In this document: positions 1 through 6,216 of the stretch, piece by piece
Layout of the letters: each line of letters starts with the position of its first letter
Numbering within the stretch: position 1 is the stretch's first letter
From: Candidatus Aerophobota bacterium
GTDB lineage: Bacteria > Aerophobota > Aerophobia > Aerophobales > AE-B3A
NCBI GenBank assembly: GCA_030672445.1
Contig: DAOVGK010000005.1
Coordinates: 1 to 9,784, forward strand
DNA length: 9,784 nucleotides
Direction: 5' to 3'
Translations under genes and position numbers: made by a program
Notes under the pieces: model-generated
What the model was told of the DNA's origin: nothing
What the model saw: the letters and a program-made list of their open reading frames with translations, nothing else
Database searches by the model: none

Positions 1-1
1 C

Positions 2-577
2 AGCACGATTTCTGAACCAAGTTACTCTGCTACCTTGGAGGCTCTTGAGTATGCCAAAAAATATGGGCTTGTAATTTCTTACGACCCAAATTTACGATTA
101 TCTTTGTGGAAGAGTAAAGATCAAGCAAAACAAAGAATCACTGAAGGATTAAATAATTCAGATTTGGTTAAGGTAAATACCGAAGAACTGGAATTCATAA
201 CCGGAACAAGTGATCTAAAGCGTGGAACTGATAACCTTTTAGAGTATGGCCCCAAGATGGTAGTTGTCACCAGAGGGAGAGAGGGGAGTTTTTTCAACAA
301 TGGCAAAAATTTTGCTTCTGTTGAGGGTTACAAAGTTCGTGCTGTTGACACAACAGGTTGTGGTGATGGCTTTACTTCGGGAATATTGGCAAAATTTCTG
401 CAGAAAATTAAAGAGGGCGAAGATGTGTTTGCTCTCAACGACAAGAAAATGGAGAGTATTTTAAGATTTGCTAATGCTGCAGGAGCATTGACGGCGACTA
501 AGAGAGGAGTGATCCCTTCTTTGCCCACACAAGAAGATCTCTGTGTCTTTCTAAAGAGATACGGCAAAATTAATTGA
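2..577 (+). CDS. PfkB-family sugar kinase, fructokinase-like (5' partial)
   Basis: This is the C-terminal part of a PfkB/ribokinase-superfamily kinase, which transfers the ATP gamma-phosphate to a sugar in the cytoplasm. The frame is open from base 2, so the gene starts outside the window; the TTG at 35 is internal, because the codons before it (ISEPS, then SATLEA) read as normal family sequence. Visible motifs are DPNLRLSLW (about 76-102), which is fructokinase-like, VKVNTEELEFITG, and the second PfkB signature DTTGCGDGF at 347-373, where the Asp of GCGD (365-367) is the expected catalytic base. Cys and Gly replace the commoner Ala residues (DTTGAGDAF). The N-terminal sugar-binding part is missing, so substrate cannot be assigned; fructose or 2-keto-3-deoxygluconate are family-based guesses. 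The stop TGA abuts the ATG of the transketolase N gene, indicating one operon. Confidence 0.88.
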   Translation, partial: STISEPSYSATLEALEYAKKYGLVISYDPNLRLSLWKSKDQAKQRITEGLNNSDLVKVNTEELEFITGTSDLKRGTDNLLEYGPKMVVVTRGREGSFFNNGKNFASVEGYKVRAVDTTGCGDGFTSGILAKFLQKIKEGEDVFALNDKKMESILRFANAAGALTATKRGVIPSLPTQEDLCVFLKRYGKIN

Positions 578-1456
578 ATGGAGAGCAATTTGTTACAGGA
601 GAGAGTCAGTGTGGTGAAACATTCAACCGAATTGGTTAGAGAACTGGAAAAAGAAGCCATCACCGTTCGCCAAGAAATTGTTAAAATGACAAGTAACGCG
701 GGCTCAGGGCACTTAGGGGGCTCTCTTTCCTGTGTAGACATTCTCGTAGTTTTGTATTTTCACCACCTTAAACATAATCCCCAGAATCCCTCTTGGTCAG
801 AGAGAGATAGATTTGTTTTAAGTAAAGGACACGCTGCTCCAGCTTTTTATGCCACTTTGGCTTTCAGTGGATACTTCCCGAAAGAGGAGCTAAGCACTTT
901 TCGGAACATAAATAGTAGACTGCAAGGTCATCCAGATAACAGGAAGACTCCTGGAGTTGAAGTTTCCACGGGCTCCTTGGGCCAGGGCCTTCCTGTTGCT
1001 GTAGGAATGGCATTGGGATTGAAATTAGCTGGCAAGAATAATCATGTCTATGCTTTGGTAGGGGATGGGGAGTTGAATGAGGGAGAGATCTGGGAAGCAG
1101 CTATGTTTGCAAATCACCATAAGGTAGTAAATATAACTGCCTTGATTGATAGAAATCATGGTCAAAATGATGGAAGAGAAGAAGACGTTATGTCCATGGA
1201 ACCCTTAGCTGACAAATGGACAGCCTTTGGCTGGAATGTCTTTGGGATCGATGGGCATAACATAAAGGACCTCCTTGATGTTTTAGATAAGTCAATGGAA
1301 AACAGGAAGAAACCAATTGTCATAATCGCCGAGACAGTAAAAGGTAAAGGAATTTCCCTTATGGAAGGTAACGATGATTACCATGCCAAATGCCTTCCTA
1401 AGAAACTTGCAGCTCAGGCTGTAGCAGAATTAGAAAAGAGGAAGGAAATATTATGA
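578..1456 (+). CDS. Transketolase, N-terminal (ThDP-binding) subunit
   Basis: This 292-residue protein is the N-terminal half of a split transketolase, which with the C subunit moves two-carbon ketol units between sugar phosphates. It carries the diphosphate-binding half of the thiamin-diphosphate site: SKGHAAPAFYA (82-92), GHPD (117-120), TGSLGQG (131-137), GDGELNEGEIWEA (162-174) and the metal-binding Asn of DRNHGQNDG (N193). Length fits separate N subunits (about 270-290 residues). Its ATG directly follows the kinase stop, and its stop overlaps the next start as ATGA, so the two subunits are probably coupled in translation and made in equal amounts. The start is uncertain: ATG 578 has only a weak upstream purine run, while GTG codons at 611 and 614 follow AGGAGAGAG (597-605) and would give about 280 residues. 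Family identity is secure; the in vivo donor and acceptor sugars are not readable from sequence. Confidence 0.93.
   Translation: MESNLLQERVSVVKHSTELVRELEKEAITVRQEIVKMTSNAGSGHLGGSLSCVDILVVLYFHHLKHNPQNPSWSERDRFVLSKGHAAPAFYATLAFSGYFPKEELSTFRNINSRLQGHPDNRKTPGVEVSTGSLGQGLPVAVGMALGLKLAGKNNHVYALVGDGELNEGEIWEAAMFANHHKVVNITALIDRNHGQNDGREEDVMSMEPLADKWTAFGWNVFGIDGHNIKDLLDVLDKSMENRKKPIVIIAETVKGKGISLMEGNDDYHAKCLPKKLAAQAVAELEKRKEIL
597..605 (+). promoter_or_regulatory. Possible SD for an internal start of transketolase N
   Basis: AGGAGAGAG lies 5 nt before GTG 611 and 8 nt before GTG 614, both in frame with the transketolase N gene. It is a better ribosome-binding arrangement than the one before ATG 578, so translation may begin 11 or 12 codons later than the longest frame. 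Confidence 0.35.
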
Positions 1457-2406
1457 GCTCAACTCAATTGATCTCTACAAGGGATGCGTTTGGTGAAGAA
1501 TTGGTTGATATAGGAAAGAAAAAGGAGAATATAGTTGTTCTCAGTGCAGATCTTGCTAAAGCAACGAGAACTTCATGGTTTGCTAAAGCTTTCCCGGAAA
1601 GGTTCTTCAATGTCGGAATTGCTGAGCAGAATATGATGGGAATAGCAGCCGGCCTTTCCACTACCGGGTTTATCCCTGTGGTATCAACGGTGGCCATATT
1701 TGCCGCTGGCAGAGCCTATGATCAGGTAAGAAACACCATCGTCCATTCAAATCTCAATGTTAAAATCACTGCCACTCATAGCGGAATCTCCATGGGTAAA
1801 GATGGCTCTTCTCATCAGGCGATAGAAGATATAGCTTTAATGAGAGTTATACCTCATATGACGCTCATTGTTCCCGCTGATGCTCCTGAAACCAAAAAAG
1901 CTCTGCGAGCTGCCATTGAATACAAAGGTCCTGTGTATATTAGACTGGGACGACCGGAGATTCCCGTTATTACAGATGAAAAATCGCCCTTTGTCCTCGG
2001 TAAAGCCGATATTTTGAGAAAAGGGAATGATTTAAGCATTATTGCCTGTGGAATAATGGTTCCTCAATCTTTAAAAGCTGCCGATGTTCTGGCCTCGCAG
2101 GGAATAAAGGCGAGAGTAATAAACATGCATACTATTAAACCTCTTGATGTGGAAGTTTTGTATAATGCGGCTAAAGAGACAGGTGCTATCGTCACGGCTG
2201 AGGACCACAGCATTATTGGTGGGCTGGGGAGTGCAGTTCTAGAGGCTTTTTCCTGTAAAGAAGCGAGACCGCCAGTATATCGGATTGGGGTCCGCGATGT
2301 CTTTGGTGAATCGGGGGAGCCAGATGAGCTTATGAGGAAATACGGTCTTTCTTGGCAGGATATAGTTAAGGCTGCCGAGGAAGTTTTGTCATTGAAAGAG
2401 GACTAA
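1453..2406 (+). CDS. Transketolase, C-terminal (pyrimidine-binding) subunit
   Basis: This 317-residue protein is the second half of the split transketolase. It has a pyrimidine-binding domain (about 7-170) followed by a transketolase C-terminal domain (about 185-310). The activating glutamate is E58 in NVGIAEQNM, and the active-site loop is THSGISMGKDGSSHQAIED (about 108-126), with H109 and H121 where family histidines are expected. VPADAPE (140-146) and RLGRPEIP (164-171) are also typical. The ATG overlaps the stop of the N subunit by 4 nt. It should form the heterotetrameric enzyme with that subunit, each ThDP site lying between the two proteins. It is the last gene of the plus-strand cassette; 36 nt later the convergent Clp1-like gene ends, and I see no hairpin with a U-tract between them. 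A DXS-like or pyruvate-dehydrogenase-beta-like role is less likely because the partner is a clear transketolase N subunit. Confidence 0.93.
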   Translation: MSSTQLISTRDAFGEELVDIGKKKENIVVLSADLAKATRTSWFAKAFPERFFNVGIAEQNMMGIAAGLSTTGFIPVVSTVAIFAAGRAYDQVRNTIVHSNLNVKITATHSGISMGKDGSSHQAIEDIALMRVIPHMTLIVPADAPETKKALRAAIEYKGPVYIRLGRPEIPVITDEKSPFVLGKADILRKGNDLSIIACGIMVPQSLKAADVLASQGIKARVINMHTIKPLDVEVLYNAAKETGAIVTAEDHSIIGGLGSAVLEAFSCKEARPPVYRIGVRDVFGESGEPDELMRKYGLSWQDIVKAAEEVLSLKED

Positions 2407-2442
2407 AATAAAATGCTTAGACTTAAGACTAAACTGGAGGAT

Positions 2443-3354
2443 TTAGAAAGAGATAATAGCCCAATCCGTAATTGACTTTAATCTTTTCTCAATAACCTCT
2501 TTACCTTCGAGATTGATCCTGAGTTTACCCCAAAGGACACCCCCGATTTTCTTTTCTTTATCCAAAGGAGTATATACCGATATACTCCTCATTTTCCCAT
2601 CTACCTCGTCTATGATACCCAAAGCTAGATTTTTCCCTTCTCTATCTTTTAGGCAGATCAAGCGATGGTGAAGATATCCCTCCGAGACAATGCCCCCTAA
2701 TCCAACCCTGTCTCCGGCTAAGACTAATCTTTGAACACTTTCAAAATAGGCTTTGAATCTCTGCTCGCGGTAGCTGACTCTTTCAGAATAGTTCTTTTGT
2801 CTAACGCTAACAGGTACTTTCATCCGATAGATCTTGGGTATAGTCATCCCCTTAAAGCCAATGAGAATATGTTCCAGCTCATCGGTTCTCTGGAGAGCTA
2901 AGATTATCTGGGGTTGAATTATCTCTATCATGCATCTTTTCAAGACTCTTGCTGGTCCTCCCCTTATCATGCCGGTGGTATCCACTAAAATCTTATCTAC
3001 CTCTGCTCTAGCTTTGTCATAAATAATCTTGACCCCGGTAATCATGGGAAGGAGATTGCCGGAGGGAGAGGTGGCTCCCACGAAGTAGAAATCCTTTACT
3101 ACCAGATTCTCCCATCCCTCGAATTTTTTTTCCAGGAGAGCCCAGGCTATGGTAGTGGGAGGACCCACATGAGACTGCCCCAGATCGGCATCTACCACTC
3201 CTACGCTGAACCCTGGTAGAAGAAATCCCAAAAGGTCCTCAATGAGAGTAGTTTTTCCGGTGTCCGATCCCCCCATAACCATTATTGTTCTATTTTGCGG
3301 CTCTAATACAGCATCTTTTATTTTCAGGTTAAGCACGAATCTGGGATCACTCAT
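2443..3354 (-). CDS. Clp1/Grc3/Nol9-type polynucleotide 5'-hydroxyl kinase-like protein
   Basis: This 303-residue P-loop protein matches the Clp1/Grc3 polynucleotide kinase family (COG1341-like), whose studied archaeal and eukaryotic members phosphorylate RNA or DNA 5'-OH ends. Seen in order: Walker A GGSDTGKTT (28-36), family motif VDADLGQSHVGPPTTI (54-69), FVGATSPSGN (91-100), the nucleotide-lid region DTTGMIRGG (125-133), QRTDELEH (155-162), an Arg/Tyr-rich YREQRFKAYF (195-204), and a C-terminal beta-rich domain (about 215-285) with LALGIIDEVD and GVLWGKLRI, as in archaeal Clp1. No frameshift or missing catalytic motif is visible. ATG 3354 lies 5 nt after the argJ stop with a weak SD, so translation is probably coupled to argJ. 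Bacterial members are little characterised; RNA repair or RNA processing is inference. A GTPase or MinD-like ATPase is less likely because the Clp1 motifs are co-linear. Confidence 0.85.
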   Translation of the reverse strand: MSDPRFVLNLKIKDAVLEPQNRTIMVMGGSDTGKTTLIEDLLGFLLPGFSVGVVDADLGQSHVGPPTTIAWALLEKKFEGWENLVVKDFYFVGATSPSGNLLPMITGVKIIYDKARAEVDKILVDTTGMIRGGPARVLKRCMIEIIQPQIILALQRTDELEHILIGFKGMTIPKIYRMKVPVSVRQKNYSERVSYREQRFKAYFESVQRLVLAGDRVGLGGIVSEGYLHHRLICLKDREGKNLALGIIDEVDGKMRSISVYTPLDKEKKIGGVLWGKLRINLEGKEVIEKRLKSITDWAIISF

Positions 3355-3359
3355 AGTAT

Positions 3360-4592
3360 CTACAGATATCTTTTGTTGATTTTCACATACCTTTCAGTCA
3401 AATCACATCCCCAGAAGGTAGCCTCGTCTTTGCCTTGATGGAGATCAATAGTTATTTTCACTTCATCCTGCTTTAGGACTTCTCCTAGTTTTCTTTCTAC
3501 GGAATCTACTCCTAAACCTGCTTTTACCACCAGAAAATTGTCAAAATAGACATCTACCCGATGGGGTTTTACTTTGGCATGAGATGCGCCAAGAGCCGAC
3601 ATCACTCTTCCCCAGTTGGGAGATGCACCTGCGATGGCGGTCTTCACCAGCATTGAGTTTGCCACTGCTCTGGCAACCCTGCGGGCATCCTTGGGAAAGG
3701 GAGCTCTCTTTACTTTTACCTCGATAAATTTTGTGGCTCCTTCCCCATCCCGGACAATGAGCTTGGCCAAAGATGCACAAATGAAATCGAGTGCCTGGCA
3801 GAAGTCATCAAAGTTCTCGTCCTTGAGCTTTATTTTTTTCTTCTTGTGCCAGGTCTTTATTCTTTTATTTCTAGAAAGTCCGTTAGCCAGGATAAATAGG
3901 CTGTCGTTAGTACTCATATCCCCATCCACACTAATCTGGTTGAAGGATTTATTGACCGCCGACCTCGTTGCCTCTTCCAGAGCATCCTCAGTTATACAGG
4001 CATCAGTAGTGATAAAACAGAGCATGGTGGCCAGGTTCGGTGAGATCATTCCCGCTCCTTTAGCCATACCTCCAATTACTACCTTACCTTTTTCCCTTGC
4101 CGAAATATCGGTTTCTACTGCTATTTCCTTGGTAATCCTATCGGTAGTCAGGATGGCCTGAGCTGCCCGGTGGCCTCCTTTAAAAGATAAAGACTCCACC
4201 GCCTCTCCTATTCCAGCCTCAATCTTAGACATGGGTAAGGGTTTACCTATCTTTCCCGTGGAGGCTACCAGAACCTCATTTTCTTTTACTCCTAACTGAT
4301 GAGCTGGCAATCTGGCCATTTTCTCTACGTCTTTAAGTCCTTTTTCTCCAGTGCAGGCGTTAGCATTGCCACTATTTATGATGATTGCCTGGGCCTGGTG
4401 ACGGCGAATTTTCCTTAGAGAATAATAAACCGGTGCCGCCTTTACTTTGTTACTGGTAAACATCCCAAAACTGACTGCTGGAACCTCTGAATAGATTAGT
4501 GCAAGATCAGGCTTAGTCATCTTTATCCCACAGTGCACCCCTGCTGCTTTGAATCCCTTGGGGGCTGTAATTCCTCCTTCCATTTCCTTCAA
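3360..4592 (-). CDS. argJ: Glutamate N-acetyltransferase / ornithine acetyltransferase ArgJ
   Basis: ArgJ transfers the acetyl group from N-acetylornithine to glutamate, recycling it in arginine synthesis; bifunctional forms also use acetyl-CoA. The 410-residue length is normal. The self-cleavage motif is KGAGMISPNLATML (178-191), with the scissile bond predicted before T189, which becomes the nucleophile of the beta chain. Also present are FTSNKVKAAPV (45-55), NSGNANACTG (73-82), VDGDMSTNDS (222-231), ASPNWGRVMSALG (323-335) and the C-terminal YVKIN. I chose TTG 4592 because AAGGAG (4599-4604) sits 6 nt upstream; the ATG three codons later (4583) lies 15 nt from that SD. It follows argC by 10 nt and precedes the Clp1-like gene by 5 nt. 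Whether the enzyme is mono- or bifunctional cannot be told. No argB, argD or argF lies in the window. Confidence 0.96.
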   Translation of the reverse strand: MKEMEGGITAPKGFKAAGVHCGIKMTKPDLALIYSEVPAVSFGMFTSNKVKAAPVYYSLRKIRRHQAQAIIINSGNANACTGEKGLKDVEKMARLPAHQLGVKENEVLVASTGKIGKPLPMSKIEAGIGEAVESLSFKGGHRAAQAILTTDRITKEIAVETDISAREKGKVVIGGMAKGAGMISPNLATMLCFITTDACITEDALEEATRSAVNKSFNQISVDGDMSTNDSLFILANGLSRNKRIKTWHKKKKIKLKDENFDDFCQALDFICASLAKLIVRDGEGATKFIEVKVKRAPFPKDARRVARAVANSMLVKTAIAGASPNWGRVMSALGASHAKVKPHRVDVYFDNFLVVKAGLGVDSVERKLGEVLKQDEVKITIDLHQGKDEATFWGCDLTERYVKINKRYL

Positions 4593-4598
4593 TGGTTT

Positions 4599-4604
4599 CT
4601 CCTT
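4599..4604 (-). promoter_or_regulatory. SD fixing the TTG start of argJ
   Basis: The minus strand reads AAGGAG here, overlapping the last bases of argC (stop at 4603-4605) and leaving 6 nt before TTG 4592. This supports the TTG over the downstream ATG and suggests ribosomes finishing argC reinitiate on argJ. Confidence 0.6.
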
Positions 4605-5616
4605 AGCTTAAGCCCATGGTTTCTTCAAATCCACACATTATATTCATGTTTTGCACTGCCTGGCTAGAGGCACCTTTTCCTAAGTTATCGATAGTGGAAA
4701 TGATTATTACCCGGCGTCTTTTTTCATCCACCGTAAGTCCTATCTGACATCTATTTGAATTGACCACATCTTTTATCTGAGGAAAGCGGCCTTGAGGGAG
4801 AATTTCCACGAAAGGTTCCTCTCTATAGAAATCCTCAAACGCTTTAAGTAAATCCTTTAGCTTTAAAAAATCCTTCAGGTCGGCATAACATGTAGAAAGT
4901 TTTCCTCGATTCAGGGGAACCAGGTGGGGAACGAAGGTGATTTTAACCTCTTTTTGGACAAGTTTAGCTAACTCTTGTTCGATTTCGGGGATATGTCGGT
5001 GACATCCTACCTGGTAAGCAGATAAGTTCTCATTGACCTCAGGAAAATGAGTTTTCAGGGAAAGTTTTCTTCCCGCTCCGGTAACTCCGGATTTGGAATC
5101 TACAATGATGCTATCCTCTTTTACTAAATTATGACTCAGTAAGGGAGCCAGCGAGAGCAAAGCCGACGTAGGATAACAACCCGGATTGGCCACCAGACGG
5201 GCCCCCTTTATTTTTTCCCGGTAAAGTTCGGGTAGACCATAGACTGCCTGTTTAAGTAAGTTTTTCTTTTTATGGGCTACTCCGTACCACTTTTCATAAA
5301 CCAGGGGACTTTCAAGACGGAAATCAGCCGAGAGATCCACTATTCTTTTTCCTTTTAAATAAAGATTTCCCACTACTTCCATGGAGGCTCCGTGAGGAAG
5401 AGCCGTAAAAATAAAGGAAGAAAAGGAGGCTATCCTTTCTACATCGAGTGATTGACAAACTAGATCCGTACTCAGCCAGGGATAGACCTCTGAGATTTTC
5501 TTTCCGGCAAAGCTTTGGGAAGTTATCGTCTCAATCTCTACTTCAGGGTGTCTCAAGAGAATCTTAACCAGTTCTGCCCCGGTGTAACCGGTGGCTCCGA
5601 TGATCGATACTTTCAA
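4603..5616 (-). CDS. argC: N-acetyl-gamma-glutamyl-phosphate reductase ArgC
   Basis: ArgC reduces N-acetylglutamyl-5-phosphate to the semialdehyde with NADPH, the third step of the acetylated arginine pathway, in the cytoplasm. In the longest frame (GTG 5622, 339 residues) the NADP-binding GATGYTGAEL is at 9-18, FTALPHG at 72-78, DLSADFR at 96-102, the catalytic cysteine in NPGCYPT is C149, GVTGAGR is at 179-185, the family histidine lies in HRHIPE (208-213), and KGASSQAVQNMNIM closes the protein (316-329). I prefer the third codon, TTG 5616 (337 residues), because AAAGAGG (5622-5628) then lies 5 nt upstream and the protein begins MKVSIIGATGYTG like many homologues; for GTG 5622 the SD would touch the start. 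It is 10 nt ahead of argJ. About 80 nt of non-coding DNA with a small palindrome separates it from the MerR-like gene, so its promoter is probably there. Confidence 0.96.
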   Translation of the reverse strand: MKVSIIGATGYTGAELVKILLRHPEVEIETITSQSFAGKKISEVYPWLSTDLVCQSLDVERIASFSSFIFTALPHGASMEVVGNLYLKGKRIVDLSADFRLESPLVYEKWYGVAHKKKNLLKQAVYGLPELYREKIKGARLVANPGCYPTSALLSLAPLLSHNLVKEDSIIVDSKSGVTGAGRKLSLKTHFPEVNENLSAYQVGCHRHIPEIEQELAKLVQKEVKITFVPHLVPLNRGKLSTCYADLKDFLKLKDLLKAFEDFYREEPFVEILPQGRFPQIKDVVNSNRCQIGLTVDEKRRRVIIISTIDNLGKGASSQAVQNMNIMCGFEETMGLS

Positions 5617-5621
5617 CCCCA

Positions 5622-5628
5622 CCTCTTT
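5622..5628 (-). promoter_or_regulatory. SD favouring the TTG 5616 start of argC
   Basis: The minus strand reads AAAGAGG, 5 nt before TTG 5616. The alternative GTG at 5622-5620 overlaps the last G of this motif and would have no usable spacing, so the shorter ArgC is favoured. Confidence 0.5.
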
Positions 5629-5653
5629 AAATTTGGTATGCGCGAGAACTTCG

Positions 5654-5666
5654 TGCTAGTCTAGCA
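5654..5666. promoter_or_regulatory. 13-bp palindrome in front of argC, possible operator
   Basis: TGCTAGTCTAGCA is a perfect inverted repeat with 6-bp arms around one central base, about 38 nt upstream of the preferred argC start in the 80-nt gap behind the MerR-like gene. It is too short and has no U-tract for a terminator. It does not resemble an ARG box, which is longer and built on TGAAT/ATTCA halves. A binding site for a dimeric regulator of argC-argJ-clp1 is plausible but unproven; a 13-bp palindrome can occur by chance. Confidence 0.25.
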
Positions 5667-5696
5667 AAAGGGGAAGGACTTGACACGACAAAGGGA

Positions 5697-6116
5697 TTAT
5701 TCCTGAATTTTGTCTTTTGTAAGCTGGGAAATCTTGCCAATAGCGACACTCCAGACTAACTGTGATCTGTTTAAAACGTCAATGACTTTTTCGGGATCAC
5801 GGGTTAAGGTAAAGACACTTTTTCCATTGGTGAGGAATTTAAGCTCGGAGAGTGGCTCTTTTATTTCTGGCTCATGTTTTTTCAAATAATCTACGCTTTT
5901 TCTTATCTTCTGGAGTGAGATTCCACTGTCGAGAAGGCTTTTAGCTGTATTCAGTCTTATTAAATCTCCAAAGGAATAAAGTCTCCTACTTCCCTTTTTG
6001 GCACTCTTTATGCTGGGTTTAATGAAGCCGATCTTGGCCCAGTATCTAAGTTGATTATAGGAGATTCCTACCACCCTTAAGACCAGTCCTGCTCTGTATC
6101 CTTCCATAGCGCTCAA
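5697..6116 (-). CDS. Small MerR-family (HTH) transcriptional regulator
   Basis: This 139-residue protein has a MerR-type winged HTH at about 7-80: GISYNQLRYWAKIGFIKPS (helix-turn-helix, 17-35), GSRRLYSFGDLIRL (wing, 42-55) and SLLDSGISLQKIRKSVDYLKK (60-80). The remaining 59 residues are short, contain no cysteine, and show no recognisable ligand domain, so this is not a metal- or redox-sensing MerR of the classical kind. The start is TTG 6116: an in-frame stop lies six codons upstream (6132-6134) and a purine-rich SD (AAGAGGAAG, 6125-6133) is 8 nt before TTG, whereas ATG 6107 would be 17 nt away. It lies between the transaldolase gene (97-nt gap) and argC (80-nt gap). It may act on either flank or on itself; no target can be assigned from sequence. 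Confidence 0.82.
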   Translation of the reverse strand: MSAMEGYRAGLVLRVVGISYNQLRYWAKIGFIKPSIKSAKKGSRRLYSFGDLIRLNTAKSLLDSGISLQKIRKSVDYLKKHEPEIKEPLSELKFLTNGKSVFTLTRDPEKVIDVLNRSQLVWSVAIGKISQLTKDKIQE

Positions 6117-6124
6117 ATTCGTAT

Positions 6125-6133
6125 CTTCCTCTT
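6125..6133 (-). promoter_or_regulatory. SD deciding the TTG start of the MerR-like gene
   Basis: AAGAGGAAG on the minus strand ends 8 nt before TTG 6116. The only other candidate, ATG 6107, has no SD at a useful distance. Confidence 0.45.
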
Positions 6134-6216
6134 ATCAATCAATCTTTTCTCAATCTCCACCCCCATATTATCCAGACCCCCTTCTCTTTCCAGGACAATC
6201 TGGTAGTTTCTTCCCC

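Noticed and set aside
35..577. TTG 35 as the true start of the sugar kinase
   Set aside because: The frame stays open to the window edge and the upstream codons read as normal PfkB-family sequence; a start here would remove the whole sugar-binding half.
328..741. Open frame of 137 codons on the minus strand
   Set aside because: It is antisense to the sugar kinase and transketolase N genes, crosses their junction and has no recognisable motif.
2407..2442. Imperfect inverted repeat around CTTAGACTTAAGACTAA between the convergent genes
   Set aside because: The arms carry mismatches and there is no GC-rich stem or U-tract on either strand, so I do not call a bidirectional terminator.
3616..4161. 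Open frame of 181 codons on the plus strand
   Set aside because: It lies antisense inside argJ, which is intact and has all family motifs; the plus-strand translation is low-complexity, Ser/Ala-rich, with no recognisable domain.
6060..6170. Small minus-strand frame (ATG near 6166, about 35 codons) overlapping the start of the MerR-like gene
   Set aside because: It overlaps a well-supported gene in another frame, lacks a convincing SD and its product is not recognisable.
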